A DNA stretch of 64,000 nucleotides from Chelatococcus caeni (GCF_014196925.1 NZ_JACIEN010000002.1:682001-746000); one strand, 5' to 3'; shown: positions 54,294 to 63,144, counted from the stretch's first letter. The notes: generated by a model from the letters alone, not told the origin. A program made the numbers and translations.

Positions 54294-54335
54294 AGGTACT
54301 TACCAAAAGGTGCATACTTGTCAATAGGTGTATGC
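54294..54335. promoter_or_regulatory. Repeats in HxlR/SDR divergent promoter
   Basis: Three similar decamers AGGTACTTAC (54294), AGGTGCATAC (54308) and AGGTGTATGC (54326) are spaced 14 and 18 bp apart; the second and third also contain the inverted pair GCATAC/GTATGC. This is where an HxlR dimer would bind. Confidence 0.45.
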
Positions 54336-54373
54336 CCCGCCAGCTTGGTGCGACGTCATTCAAGGAGCACGTG

Positions 54374-55108
54374 ATGAGCAGATTGCAGGGTAAGACGGCG
54401 GTGGTGACAGGGGGCGGAAGCGGCATCGGACTTGGGGCCGCCAAGCGGTTCGTCGACGAAGGCGCGTTCGTCTACATCTTCGGGCGGCGGTAGGCGGCGC
54501 TGGACGCCGCCCTGGCGCAACTGGGTCCCAACGCCCGCGCGGTGCGGGGCTCGGTCACGGACATGGCCGATCTCGACCGGCTGTACGAGACGGTGAAGGC
54601 CGAGCGCGGCGGCCTTGACATCCTGCTCGCCAACGCGGGGACAGGGTCTTTCGCGCCGCTCGGCGAGATCACGACCGACCACTACGACCAGATCTTCGAC
54701 CTCAATGTGAAGGGGCTGGTCTTCACGGTGCAGAAGGCCCTTCCGCTGATGAAGGAAGGCGCGTCGATCATCCTGACCGGTTCAAGCACGGGCGTGATGG
54801 GAACGCCGGCCTTCAGCATCTACAGCGCCACGAAGGCGGCGGTTCGCAACCTGGCGCGCAGCTGGGCACTGGATCTTCGTGGCACGGGTATCCGCGTCAA
54901 TGTGCTGTCGCCGGGGCCGATCAAGACCGAGCTGGCGCTCGAAGTCGTGGGTGAGGAAGGAATGGACGCGCTGGGGGCCACGACGGCGCTCGGGCGCATG
55001 GGCGATCCGGCGGAAACTGGCGCGGTCGCCGCGTTTCTGGCGTCCTCCGACAGCAGCTTCATGACCGGCGGCGAGGTATTCGTCGATGGAGGCCTGGCGC
55101 AGGTCTGA
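54374..55108 (+). pseudogene. Short-chain dehydrogenase with internal amber stop
   Basis: 245 codons would encode a typical SDR: cofactor motif TGGGSGIG, then NAG (ANAGTGSF), catalytic SSTGVMGTPAFSIYSATK (Ser..Tyr-x3-Lys) and PGPIKTEL. The ATG at 54374 has an AAGGAG site. Codon 40 is TAG at 54491-54493, directly after IFGRR; relatives have Gln at this position, so a single C-to-T change from CAG is likely. The frame is otherwise intact. It is either a recent pseudogene or a sequencing error. Restart at an internal ATG (54563) would lose the cofactor-binding site. Confidence 0.85.
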
Positions 55109-55157
55109 GGCGGCCGATCGTCCGCGCGGGAGCGCTTCGACCATTACGGTTGCGGAA

Positions 55158-55177
55158 GGCGGCGCATATGCGCCGCC
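55158..55177. repeat. 20-bp perfect palindrome between convergent genes
   Basis: GGCGGCGCAT followed by its exact reverse complement at 55158-55177, in the spacer between the SDR and the convergent DMT gene. No T-tract follows, so it is not a clear terminator; it may still act as a hairpin terminator stem or be a REP-like element. Confidence 0.4.
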
Positions 55178-55322
55178 CAACCTCCAAACGGGATGCCGAG
55201 CGTCTTGCCGTTGATGGCGGTGCCGGCGCAGTGCACCCGCGCCGGATGCCGCTCTGCCCCGAACAGTTGGTGTGGCCTGATGGTCGCCGATCCAAGGCGA
55301 TGATCACTCCGCCACGCTGGCG

Positions 55323-55784
55323 TCAGTTCGAGCGCGCGGGGCTGGAGGACAATGCAAGGATGATCGCGCCAGCGACGATCAAAAGCGCGGCGACGATCCG
55401 CGCAGCTGTCGGAGGCTGCGCCGTGAGACCGAACCATCCGCGCGCGTCGAGGGCTGCGGATGCCAGGGCTTGCCCCGCGACCATCAGGGCGACCATCGTC
55501 ATGGCTCCGATTCGGGGCGTGGCCGCCGCGGCCGCGAAGAGCACAATGGCGCCGCAGAAACCTCCGCCCCAAGCCCACCATGGCGCCTGCCACGTTGCTC
55601 CCGCCCATCGACCGTGCCCCGCTATCAAACCAGCGACGGAAAGCACGACCGCGACGCCCAGAGCGGAAAGAGCCGTGGCCCAGGTCGTTCCACCGACGCC
55701 CTGCGCAAGGCGGGCGTTCATCGCGGCCTGAACGGGCATCATCGCGCCGCCGGCCATGGCGAGCATGAGATAGAACCCGTTCAT
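55323..55784 (-). CDS. DMT-family transporter (YdcZ/DUF606 type)
   Basis: 153 residues with five hydrophobic segments, the half-size DMT (YdcZ/DUF606) architecture: MNGFYLMLAMAGGAMMPVQAAMNARLAQGVG at the start, then AWGGGFCGAIVLFAAA. Such proteins probably function as dimers in small-molecule or drug export. It overlaps the hydrolase stop as ATGA, so the pair is translationally coupled and under the TetR operator. Confidence 0.82.
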   Translation of the reverse strand: MNGFYLMLAMAGGAMMPVQAAMNARLAQGVGGTTWATALSALGVAVVLSVAGLIAGHGRWAGATWQAPWWAWGGGFCGAIVLFAAAAATPRIGAMTMVALMVAGQALASAALDARGWFGLTAQPPTAARIVAALLIVAGAIILALSSSPARSN

Positions 55785-56728
55785 GCGAAGCGCTCCGTGC
55801 GTATGGACGCCGGCTCGAAGAACGCGAGAAGCTCTGCCGCAATCTCGTCGGGGCATTCCTCGGGCATGTAGTGGCCGCAGTCGGAGACGGCGCGGCCCCT
55901 GACGTCGCGCGCGAGCGGAGTCAAAGCCTCGACCATGGCCTCGCCAAGGCCCCGTTCCGCCCCGAGGACATGAAGGGGAATCTCGAGTGGTCTCTCCGCG
56001 CGGCTCCGATTGGCGGCGATGCCTTCGGCGGAGAAGGCCGCTTTGTAATAGGCGGTCGCCGCGCGGATCGCGCCCGGGGCCGCCAACTGGCGCGCATATT
56101 CGTCGATATCGTCAGCCGTGAAGGCCCATGGGCGGACCGACTTCGCTCGAAACAGCCACGTCAGGAACGCGTGCTCCCGGCCCGCCAGCAATAGCTCGGG
56201 CAAATCGTCAAGCTGGTTGAAAGGAAAGTGCCAACTGCGCAGATGGCCTTCCCGAACGCCGAGGTCGACGCGGGCGGCCGAAAGGCCCGGAATGAGCGCG
56301 TCGAGAAGCGCCAATCGGCGAATGTCGGATCGCCAGTCCGACGCATAGGCGTAGGCGATCCAGGCCCCGACATCGTGTCCTGCGACATCGATCGGACCGC
56401 TTGACAAGAGATCGAGCGCCTCGACCAGGCCATGGATATCCGCCGCCACGGTGGCGAGGTCATAGCCGTCGAGCGGGCGGTCGGATTCTCCTGTCCCGCG
56501 TGGGTCGACCGCGATCACCCGGCGTCCGGCTTCGACGAGAAGCGGCATCACGTGGCGCCAGGCGTACCAGGTTTGCGGCCACCCCGGGATCAGCAGGATG
56601 GGTCTGCCTTCTCCGCCCTCCACATAGTGGAGATGCAGATCCCCCACGCGGGCTGTGCCGTGACGAAAGGCCTGCGGAAACGGCAAGGGCTTCGCAGCTG
56701 CCGGGGGCGACTGGCGTAACACGTTCAT
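55781..56728 (-). CDS. Alpha/beta hydrolase, epoxide-hydrolase/haloalkane-dehalogenase-like
   Basis: 315 residues. The nucleophile is Asp in GHDVGAW rather than Ser, the mark of epoxide hydrolases and dehalogenases; the oxyanion segment is IPGWPQTWYAW, and the catalytic His is in DCGHYMPEECP. A cap region covers about residues 140-225. Start 56728 has AGGGAG. It lies directly behind a palindromic operator and under TetR control, with the DMT gene downstream. Confidence 0.88.
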   Translation of the reverse strand: MNVLRQSPPAAAKPLPFPQAFRHGTARVGDLHLHYVEGGEGRPILLIPGWPQTWYAWRHVMPLLVEAGRRVIAVDPRGTGESDRPLDGYDLATVAADIHGLVEALDLLSSGPIDVAGHDVGAWIAYAYASDWRSDIRRLALLDALIPGLSAARVDLGVREGHLRSWHFPFNQLDDLPELLLAGREHAFLTWLFRAKSVRPWAFTADDIDEYARQLAAPGAIRAATAYYKAAFSAEGIAANRSRAERPLEIPLHVLGAERGLGEAMVEALTPLARDVRGRAVSDCGHYMPEECPDEIAAELLAFFEPASIRTERFA

Positions 56729-56742
56729 GGAAGGCTCCCTGG

Positions 56743-56764
56743 TTAGGAAATGATCATTTCCTAA
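56743..56764 (-). promoter_or_regulatory. TetR operator, hydrolase copy
   Basis: Perfect 22-bp palindrome: TTAGGAAATGA followed by its reverse complement. It lies 14 bp before the hydrolase start and right after the tetR stop. A TTGCCA at 56772-56767 (minus) is a plausible -35, putting the operator in the promoter spacer. Confidence 0.85.
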
Positions 56765-56777
56765 TTTGGCAAAAAAA

Positions 56778-57395
56778 TTAGTCGAGGATGCGCATTGCCT
56801 GCTCGGCGACCTCGATCATCTCGGCACGGGTGCGGCCGGTCTTGCCGAGTACGCGCATGCCTTGCGCCATGCATAACAGGGCGCGGGCGGCGGTCTGCGC
56901 ATCGATCTGGCGGCCGATCGAGCCGTCGGTCTGGCCTTCCTCGATGAAGCGACGCAGGCTCTTTTCGCGGGCTTCCAGAAGCAGGGCGACGTTTTGTGCA
57001 AGCTCCGGGTCGCAAGCGCCGAACTCGACCGCTGTGGCAACGACAAGGCAGCCGGTGCGCCCGGCCTCGCCATGGCTTAGATCGGCATATTCCAGAAGAA
57101 AGCCGCGTACCCGCTCCCGTCCGTTGGGCGCAGCTCGAAGCGCGGCCGACGTCCGCTCGTATCGCTGCTCCACATAGCGCTGAAGCGCTGCGGTGAAGAG
57201 ACCACGCTTGTCTCCGAAGGCCTTGTAGATGCTGCCGATCGTCAGCTTGAGCGCCTGGGAAATATCGGCAACGGAACTGGCGCTGTAGCCCTTGCGGCTG
57301 AACATGGTGATGGCGTCGTTCAAGACCTTGTCTTGATCGAAGGCGCGCGGGCGTCCGGGGCGGGCGTTGGTCTGTCTGCTCAATGCCTGTTCCAT
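56778..57395 (-). CDS. TetR-family repressor of the hydrolase-DMT unit
   Basis: 205 residues. The HTH covers about residues 22-65 (AITMFSRKGYSASSVADISQALKLTIGSIYKAFGDKRGLF); the C-terminal domain is the TetR_C family seen in AcuR/NemR-like proteins (GCLVVATAVEFG). A Cys in TGCLVV could sense electrophiles, by analogy to NemR. Start 57395 has no Shine-Dalgarno; a leaderless transcript is possible because the operator and a TTGACA box are directly upstream. Confidence 0.9.
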   Translation of the reverse strand: MEQALSRQTNARPGRPRAFDQDKVLNDAITMFSRKGYSASSVADISQALKLTIGSIYKAFGDKRGLFTAALQRYVEQRYERTSAALRAAPNGRERVRGFLLEYADLSHGEAGRTGCLVVATAVEFGACDPELAQNVALLLEAREKSLRRFIEEGQTDGSIGRQIDAQTAARALLCMAQGMRVLGKTGRTRAEMIEVAEQAMRILD

Positions 57396-57404
57396 TCAGG
57401 CAAA

Positions 57405-57426
57405 TTAGGAAATGATCGTTTCCTAT
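57405..57426 (-). promoter_or_regulatory. TetR operator, autoregulatory copy
   Basis: TTAGGAAATGATCGTTTCCTAT-type 22-bp site, differing from the other copy at two positions. It is 9 bp from the tetR ATG, and a perfect TTGACA -35 (57431-57426 on the minus strand) overlaps its edge, so the operator fills the -35/-10 spacer. Confidence 0.82.
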
Positions 57427-57472
57427 GTCAAGGGCGAATGATCGAGGGGCTTCACACCCCTGCTTTCGACAC

Positions 57473-59092
57473 TCAGGACAGAGACAGATAGTGCCGCACC
57501 CGCGGCGGTTCCGCGCCAATGTGGAAGCGGCGAATCTCGGCGTGGACGTCGGCGTCGGCATGGGACGCCCGGCGATGCTGCCTGAGGTGCTCGGCCCAGG
57601 ATTCAACCGTGAACCATTCGACGATCGCGCGGGGATTGGCTGCGTCCTCGGTGACGCCCCAGTTGAAGGCGCCGTCCCGGCGGCGCGCCTGTGACTGCCG
57701 GGCGAGCGCAGCGAGAAAGGCGGATCGGTCTTCGGGATCGATCTCGTATTCGATCAGGATGAGGACCGGGCCGCGATCGCCCGGAACCGGCGCGGCGAGG
57801 ATCGGCTCGGGCCAATGGTTCGACGGCGTGAGGTCGGCTTCACCCGCCGGCAGGGGCAGGCGGTGCAGGGCGAGGCCGACCGCGAGGAGCCCGAGCGCCG
57901 ACGCGACGAGCGCTCCGGAGAGGCCCGCGACCTGGGCGACGAAGCCCCAGGTCAGGCTGCCGCCGGCCATGGCGCCGTTGAAGACGGTGAGGTAGACGGC
58001 GAGCCCGCGGCCGCGCACCCAGTTGGGCAGCACTGCCTGCGCGGTGGCGTTGAGCGTCGTCAGCGCCGCGATCCACGCCGCTCCCATGGCGAGGAGGACG
58101 AGGATCGCCGCCCATTGCGGCGGGGACAGCGCGAGCGTGGCGCTCGCTGCCGCGATCACGACGGCGGCGGCGAGCATCAGTCCGTCGACGCCGAGGCGCG
58201 AACGGACCCACGGCATCAGCACCGCACCGAGGATGGCCCCGCCGCCGACCGAGCCGAGGAGCGCCCCGTAGAAGGCCGCTCCCCCTCCCAGGAGATCCCG
58301 CGCGATGAGCGGCAGGAGGGCCCAGATGGCGCTGGCGAAGGCGAAGAAGAACAGGGCGCGCAGCAGCACGACGTGAAGCTCGCGGCTGAAGCGGATGTAG
58401 CGCAGGCCGGCCCGCAGGGCGCCGCCGAAGCGTTCGGAGAGGCCGTCGTCCTCGTTCGCGGGGCGCTTCCACCACAGGAGCGCCGCGATGACGATGACGT
58501 AGCTGGCGAGATCGACGCCATAGGTAAAGGCCGCCCCGAAGGCGGCGAGCAGCAGGCCGCCCGCCGCCGGGCCGATGGCGCGGGCGATGTTGACGCCCAG
58601 CGAATTGAGCGCCACCGCGCTCTTGAGCTCCGCCCGCGGCACGAGCTCGGGCACGATCGACTGCCACGTCGGGGCCATCAGGGCGGCGCCGATGCCGCCG
58701 ACGAAGGTGAGCGCGACGAGGGCCGACACGGTCATCGCTCCGGTCGCGGCGAGCACGAGCAGCGTCAGGCTGACCAGCCCGAGGAGAAGCTGCACGGCAA
58801 TGAGGAACCGGCGCCGGTCGAGAATGTCGGAGAGCACGCCCGCGGGAACGGCGAGCAGGAAGACCGGCAGGGTGCCGGCGGCTTGGATGGCGGCAACGGC
58901 GGCCGGGGACGCCGACAGGTCGGTGACGAGCCAGCCGCTCGCCACGTCGCGCATGAAGGTGCCGGTGTTTCCGAGCACCGTCGCCGCCCACAGAACGGCG
59001 AAGGCCGTGTGGCGCAGCGGCGCGAAACCGCCACCCGCCGGTACAGCCGTGGCGGGCGCGCTCACCTGCCCCTCCGGAGACGATTTGTCCAT
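57473..59092 (-). CDS. MFS transporter (MFS_3) with C-terminal Dabb-like domain
   Basis: 539 residues. Residues ~20-420 form an MFS_3 transporter of the enterobactin-exporter type (FAVLWAATVLGNTGTFMRDVASGWLV at the start). The last ~100 residues form a small ferredoxin-like/Dabb or NIPSNAP-type domain (VLILIEYEIDPEDRSAFLAAL.., FNWGVTEDAANP..IVEWFTVESWAEHLRQH). This combination is a known MFS_3 variant. Start 59092 directly follows the amidohydrolase stop (1-bp gap); no strong ribosome-binding site, so translation may be coupled. Exported substrate unknown. Confidence 0.88.
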   Translation of the reverse strand: MDKSSPEGQVSAPATAVPAGGGFAPLRHTAFAVLWAATVLGNTGTFMRDVASGWLVTDLSASPAAVAAIQAAGTLPVFLLAVPAGVLSDILDRRRFLIAVQLLLGLVSLTLLVLAATGAMTVSALVALTFVGGIGAALMAPTWQSIVPELVPRAELKSAVALNSLGVNIARAIGPAAGGLLLAAFGAAFTYGVDLASYVIVIAALLWWKRPANEDDGLSERFGGALRAGLRYIRFSRELHVVLLRALFFFAFASAIWALLPLIARDLLGGGAAFYGALLGSVGGGAILGAVLMPWVRSRLGVDGLMLAAAVVIAAASATLALSPPQWAAILVLLAMGAAWIAALTTLNATAQAVLPNWVRGRGLAVYLTVFNGAMAGGSLTWGFVAQVAGLSGALVASALGLLAVGLALHRLPLPAGEADLTPSNHWPEPILAAPVPGDRGPVLILIEYEIDPEDRSAFLAALARQSQARRRDGAFNWGVTEDAANPRAIVEWFTVESWAEHLRQHRRASHADADVHAEIRRFHIGAEPPRVRHYLSLS

Positions 59093-59093
59093 C

Positions 59094-61043
59094 TCACACT
59101 GCCCAGCAGGCGCAGCCGAGGGCGCCCCAGAAGCTGCGGGTATCCGAGACGGGGAGTGTCGATCCCCAGGCCGCCGCATGGGCGTGCCCGTGGACGCCGC
59201 AGGCCGTGGCGCAGCCGCAGCCCGCCGCGAGGGCGTATTGCGTCCCGAGCCCCGCCCGTCGCTGCTGATAGCCGCCGAAGGTACGCACCGGCGACCAGTC
59301 GGGCATCGGCGGCGGCAGGTCCGGTGCGAGCGGCGCGAAGGCATCGCTGCCGTGCACCGGCTTGCCGCCGAGCAGGGTCAGCACCGCGGTGATGTCTTCA
59401 ATCGCATCCTCCGGGACGGCGAAATAGTCGTCGGACAGCACGGCGAGATCGGCGAGCTGGCCGGCCTTGATCATTCCCTTCTTGCCCGTCTCGGTGGAGA
59501 ACCAGGTGTTCTCGTGCGTCCACAGGCGCAGCGCCGTCTCGCGGTCGTGCCGGTTGGCCGCCGGGTAGAGCGCAAGGCCGCCGAGGGTACGGCCCGTGAC
59601 GAGCCAGGCCAGCGACACCCACGGATTGTAGGAGGCCACCCGCGTCGCGTCGGTGCCGGCGCCCACCGGTACGCCCGCGGCCAGCATGCGGGCGACGGGC
59701 GGCGTGCGCTCGGCGGCACGGTGACCGTAGCGCTCGGCGAAATATTCCCCCTGGAAGGCCATGCGATGCTGCACGGCGATGCCCCCGCCGAGGGCGGCGA
59801 TGCGCTCGATGTTGCGGTCGCTGACCGTCTCGGCGTGGTCGAAGAACCAGTTGAGCCCGGCGAGCGGGATGTCGCGGTTCACCTTCTCGAACACGTCGAG
59901 GGCGCGCGAGATCGTCTCGTCATAGGTGGCGTGCAGCCGCCATGGCCAGCGGTTCTCGGCCAGCAGCCGCACCACCGGCTCGAGGTCACCTTCCATGTTC
60001 GGCGGCATCTCCGGCCGCGCGACACGGAAATCCTCGAAATCGGCGGCGCTGTAGACGAGCATCTCGCCGGCGCCGTTGCTCCTGTAGAGATCGTCGCCCG
60101 CCCCGGGGGAGACCTGCTTCGCCCAGGCCGTGAAGTCGGCCAGTTCCTCCTTCGGCCGCTGGGTGAAGAGGTTGTAGGCGATGCGCACCGTGAGCAGGCC
60201 CTCGCGGTGAAGCTCCTCGATGATGGCGTAGTCGTCGGGATAGTTCTGGAAGCCGCCGCCCGCGTCGATGACGCCGGTCACGCCCAGGCGGTTGATCTCG
60301 CGCATGAAGTGGCGCGTGGAGTTCTTCTGGTAGTCCGGCGGCAGCTTCGGCCCCTTGGCGAGGGTCGCGTAGAGGATGGTGGCATTGGGGTTGGCGAGGA
60401 GGAGCCCCGTCGGGTTACCTGCCGCGTCCCGCACGATCTCGCCGCCCGGCGGGTTCGGCGTGTCCTTGTCATAGCCGACGACCCTGAGCGCGGCCGCGTT
60501 GAGCAGTGCGCGATCGTAGAGATGGAGGATGAAGACCGGCGTATCGGGCGCGACGGCATTGATCTCGTCGAGCGTCGGCAGGCGCTTCTCGGTGAACTGA
60601 TGCTCGGTGAAGCCGCCGACGACGCGCACCCATTGCGGCGGCGGGGTCACCGCGACCTGACGGCGCAGCATCTCCATCGCCTGCGCCAGCGAGCGCAGGC
60701 CGTCCCAGCGCAGCTCCATGTTGTAGTTGAGCCCGCCACGGATGATGTGCATGTGGCTGTCGATCAGCCCGGGGATGACGCGTCGCCCGCCGAGGTCGAT
60801 CGTCCGGGTTGCGGGCCCCGCGTGCGCCATCGCATCGGCCGCCGTGCCGGCGAAGAGAAAGCGGCCGTCGCGGATCGCCACCGCCTCCGCCTGCGGGTTC
60901 TGCCTGTCGAGCGTGGTGACCTTGCCGTTGAGGAGGATGAGATCTGCCGTCTCGTTCATGGTCTCAGCCCTCGCCGAGGTTGGGATCAGGCCCGAAGCCG
61001 CTGCCGCGGCCATGCCGGCGACGATCTCGCGACGGGTGGTCAT
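59094..61043 (-). CDS. YtcJ-type amidohydrolase (amidohydro_3), Tat-exported
   Basis: 649 residues. The N-terminus TTRREIVAGMAAAAASGLIP is a twin-arginine signal, cleavage near ARA. The metal site begins with HMHI after GLIDS, and further ligands lie in the HDETA-like segments of the barrel (FDHAETVSD, GAGTDATRV). A Cys/His-rich tail (GCGCATACGVHGHAHA.., then GCACW) is not typical of the enzyme core and may bind metal. Start 61043 is preferred because it supplies the signal; ATG 60960 is an alternative with a better site but loses export. Fragment paralogue at 1247-1475. Confidence 0.88.
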   Translation of the reverse strand: MTTRREIVAGMAAAAASGLIPTSARAETMNETADLILLNGKVTTLDRQNPQAEAVAIRDGRFLFAGTAADAMAHAGPATRTIDLGGRRVIPGLIDSHMHIIRGGLNYNMELRWDGLRSLAQAMEMLRRQVAVTPPPQWVRVVGGFTEHQFTEKRLPTLDEINAVAPDTPVFILHLYDRALLNAAALRVVGYDKDTPNPPGGEIVRDAAGNPTGLLLANPNATILYATLAKGPKLPPDYQKNSTRHFMREINRLGVTGVIDAGGGFQNYPDDYAIIEELHREGLLTVRIAYNLFTQRPKEELADFTAWAKQVSPGAGDDLYRSNGAGEMLVYSAADFEDFRVARPEMPPNMEGDLEPVVRLLAENRWPWRLHATYDETISRALDVFEKVNRDIPLAGLNWFFDHAETVSDRNIERIAALGGGIAVQHRMAFQGEYFAERYGHRAAERTPPVARMLAAGVPVGAGTDATRVASYNPWVSLAWLVTGRTLGGLALYPAANRHDRETALRLWTHENTWFSTETGKKGMIKAGQLADLAVLSDDYFAVPEDAIEDITAVLTLLGGKPVHGSDAFAPLAPDLPPPMPDWSPVRTFGGYQQRRAGLGTQYALAAGCGCATACGVHGHAHAAAWGSTLPVSDTRSFWGALGCACWAV

Positions 61044-61054
61044 CGACGCCTGTC

Positions 61055-61336
61055 TCAGCCGCCGGGGCCCCGGCCGGCATCGCCAGCCGCGGCCTCGGCG
61101 GAATTGGCCGGCAGTTCGCCGAGGATGTGGTTGCCGCAATTGGCGCGGCCGACCGCCTCGCGGAAGCCGCAGCCGGCAACGATGTGCCTGGCGACCGGCA
61201 TGATCTGCTCGCCGACGAGGATGCCGAGCAGGCCGAGGAGCGCCACCACGGGCGGTGCCGGCGAGCGCACGTTGATCAGGCTGTAGACGATCCCGACCAG
61301 AATGCCGGCGCCGAGAGAGGCGAGATAGAGCTTCAT
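61055..61336 (-). CDS. XapX (DUF1427) domain protein
   Basis: 93 residues. An N-terminal membrane pair (MKLYLASLGAGILVGIVYSLINV, then VVALLGLLGILVGEQIMPVARHI) is the XapX domain; the C-terminal ~35 residues (CGFREAVGRANCGNHILGELP) are rich in Cys/His. Start 61336 has GGCAGGAG. Function of XapX proteins is unknown; they are often found beside chloroperoxidase-like hydrolases and amidohydrolases, as here. Short spacers (11 and 32 bp) place it in the same operon. Confidence 0.88.
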   Translation of the reverse strand: MKLYLASLGAGILVGIVYSLINVRSPAPPVVALLGLLGILVGEQIMPVARHIVAGCGFREAVGRANCGNHILGELPANSAEAAAGDAGRGPGG

Positions 61337-61368
61337 GGACCTTCTCCTGCCGCTCCGGCGCCGGACCG

Positions 61369-62199
61369 TCACGCCCGCACGAAGGCGAGCAGATCGGCGT
61401 TGATCACGTCGGGATGGGTCGTGCACAAGCCATGCGGGAGCTTCTCGTAGACCTTGAGCGTGCTGTTCCTGACGAGCTCCGCCGACAGGAGGGCGGAGTT
61501 GGCGATGGGCACGATCTGGTCGTCGTCGCCGTGCATCACCAGCGTCGGCACCTCGACGGCCTTCAGGTCCTCGGTGAAGTCCGTCTCCGAGAAGGCCTTG
61601 ATGCCGTCGTAGTGGGCCTTCGCGCCGCCCATCATGCCCTGGCGCCACCAGTTGCGGATCACGCCCTCGGAAACCTCCGCGCCGGGCCGGTTGTAGCCGT
61701 AGAAGGGGCCGGTCGGGACATCGAGGAAGAACTGGGCGCGGTTGGCGGCGAGCGCGGCGCGGAAGCCGTCGAACACCTCGATGGGCAGGCCGCCGGGGTT
61801 CGCCGCCGTCTTCACCATGATCGGCGGCACCGCGCCGATCAGCACCAGCTTGGCGACGCGGCCCCTGCCATGGCGGACCGTGTAGTGCAGCGCCTCGCCC
61901 CCGCCGGTGGAGTGGCCGATATGGACGGCCCCGCGCAGGTCGAGATGCTCGACCACCGCGGCGATATCAGCCGCGTAATGGTCCATGTCGTGCCCGTCGG
62001 CGACCTGGGTGGAGCGGCCGTGGCCGCGCCGGTCGTGGGCGACGACGCGGTAGCCCTTGGCGAGGAAGAACAGCATCTGCGCGTCCCAGTCATCCGCGCT
62101 CAGCGGCCAGCCGTGATGGAAGACGATGGGCTGCGCATCCTTCGGCCCCCAGTCCTTGAAGAAGATCTCGACACCGTCCCTGGTCGCGATGCTGGGCAT
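61369..62199 (-). CDS. Alpha/beta hydrolase, chloroperoxidase family (paralogue of 1727-2557)
   Basis: 276 residues, same length and most of the same sequence as the hydrolase at 1727-2557, including [28 protein letters not shown] and HGDDDQIVP. Catalytic His in [11 protein letters not shown]. The start is ATG 62199 (MPSIATRDG) because GGGAGTGA lies 8 nt upstream; a GTG at 62208 has no such site. It belongs to the isochorismatase-hydrolase-XapX-amidohydrolase-MFS unit. Confidence 0.92.
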   Translation of the reverse strand: MPSIATRDGVEIFFKDWGPKDAQPIVFHHGWPLSADDWDAQMLFFLAKGYRVVAHDRRGHGRSTQVADGHDMDHYAADIAAVVEHLDLRGAVHIGHSTGGGEALHYTVRHGRGRVAKLVLIGAVPPIMVKTAANPGGLPIEVFDGFRAALAANRAQFFLDVPTGPFYGYNRPGAEVSEGVIRNWWRQGMMGGAKAHYDGIKAFSETDFTEDLKAVEVPTLVMHGDDDQIVPIANSALLSAELVRNSTLKVYEKLPHGLCTTHPDVINADLLAFVRA

Positions 62200-62244
62200 G
62201 AAGGTCACTCCCGTTGCTGCTGCGGAATGCCGCGGTGGTGGAGC

Positions 62245-62898
62245 TCAATGGCCTTCCGAGGCGCCGAACATCGTCTTGGCGTAGATGATGCCGAGCCCGT
62301 AGGCGCCGCCGAACTCCTTGGCGATGCCGGTGGTGAGATCGTAGGTCCCGGCCCGCGCCCAGTCGCGCTGCAGCTCGAGGAGGTATTGCAGGGCGGTCAT
62401 GGGCACGGCGCCGGCCTGCACCATGCGCGCGACGGCGCGCTCGTGCGCCTCCTCCGAGACGTCGCCGCAGGCGTCCGTGACGACAACGACCTCGAAGCCC
62501 TGGTCGAGCGCCGACAGCGCCGGTCCGACGATGCACACGCTCGTCCACAGCCCCGCGAGCACGATGCGCTGCCTGCCGATCTCGTTGACGCGCGCGATGA
62601 CCGGCTCGTCCTCCCAGGTGTTCATGGAGGTGCGATCGAGCATCGGCTGATCCGGGAAAGCCTTCGTGATCTCGGCGAACATCGGTCCCGAGAAGCTCTT
62701 CTCGGCCACCGTGGTCAGGATCGTGGGCACCTTGAAGCCGGCGGCCGCATGGGCCACGAGCGCCGCGTTGTTGCGCAGGAGCACGGCATCGATCGATTTC
62801 GTCGCGAAGGCCATCTGCGACTGGAAGTCGATCATGATCAGCATGTGGTTCGTCGGATCGAGGAGGCTCCGCCCCGGCGCAGCGCTTGCCTGTGCCAT
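62245..62898 (-). CDS. Isochorismatase-family hydrolase (paralogue of 11451-12104)
   Basis: 217 residues, with Asp in LIMIDFQSQ, Lys replaced by Glu-Pro context (TWEDEPVIARV, so the canonical Lys position differs) and nucleophilic Cys in LWTSVCIVGP. The paralogue at 11451 reads TWEDPKVV at the same point. The missing Lys may alter activity. First gene of the five-gene unit; the 246-bp upstream gap holds its promoter, including the short inverted repeat GGATAG/CTATCC near 63070. Confidence 0.88.
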   Translation of the reverse strand: MAQASAAPGRSLLDPTNHMLIMIDFQSQMAFATKSIDAVLLRNNAALVAHAAAGFKVPTILTTVAEKSFSGPMFAEITKAFPDQPMLDRTSMNTWEDEPVIARVNEIGRQRIVLAGLWTSVCIVGPALSALDQGFEVVVVTDACGDVSEEAHERAVARMVQAGAVPMTALQYLLELQRDWARAGTYDLTTGIAKEFGGAYGLGIIYAKTMFGASEGH

Positions 62899-63144
62899 CT
62901 CTCTGGTCCCTTTCCCATCGCTCGTGCGGGTCGCGGACGTGCGTGATCCTTCCTGTGCGACAGGCTCGCGGATCCGGACCTCGGGTTGAAATTCAGGCGC
63001 TCCCGCCGGGAACGCGTCGAGTGACGGCAAGGTAGGGTCGGATGGTCGATCGGCGCAATTGTGCAGGCGGATAGTGCCGCCTATCCCCCGGTATAGTGCT
63101 GGGGGCAGCGGCGCTCCTGCGTCCGCCGGGAAAGGCTGGGGCTG

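Noticed and set aside
58575-61286. Plus-strand frame of 903 codons
   Set aside because: Antisense to the MFS and amidohydrolase genes, which have clear domains.
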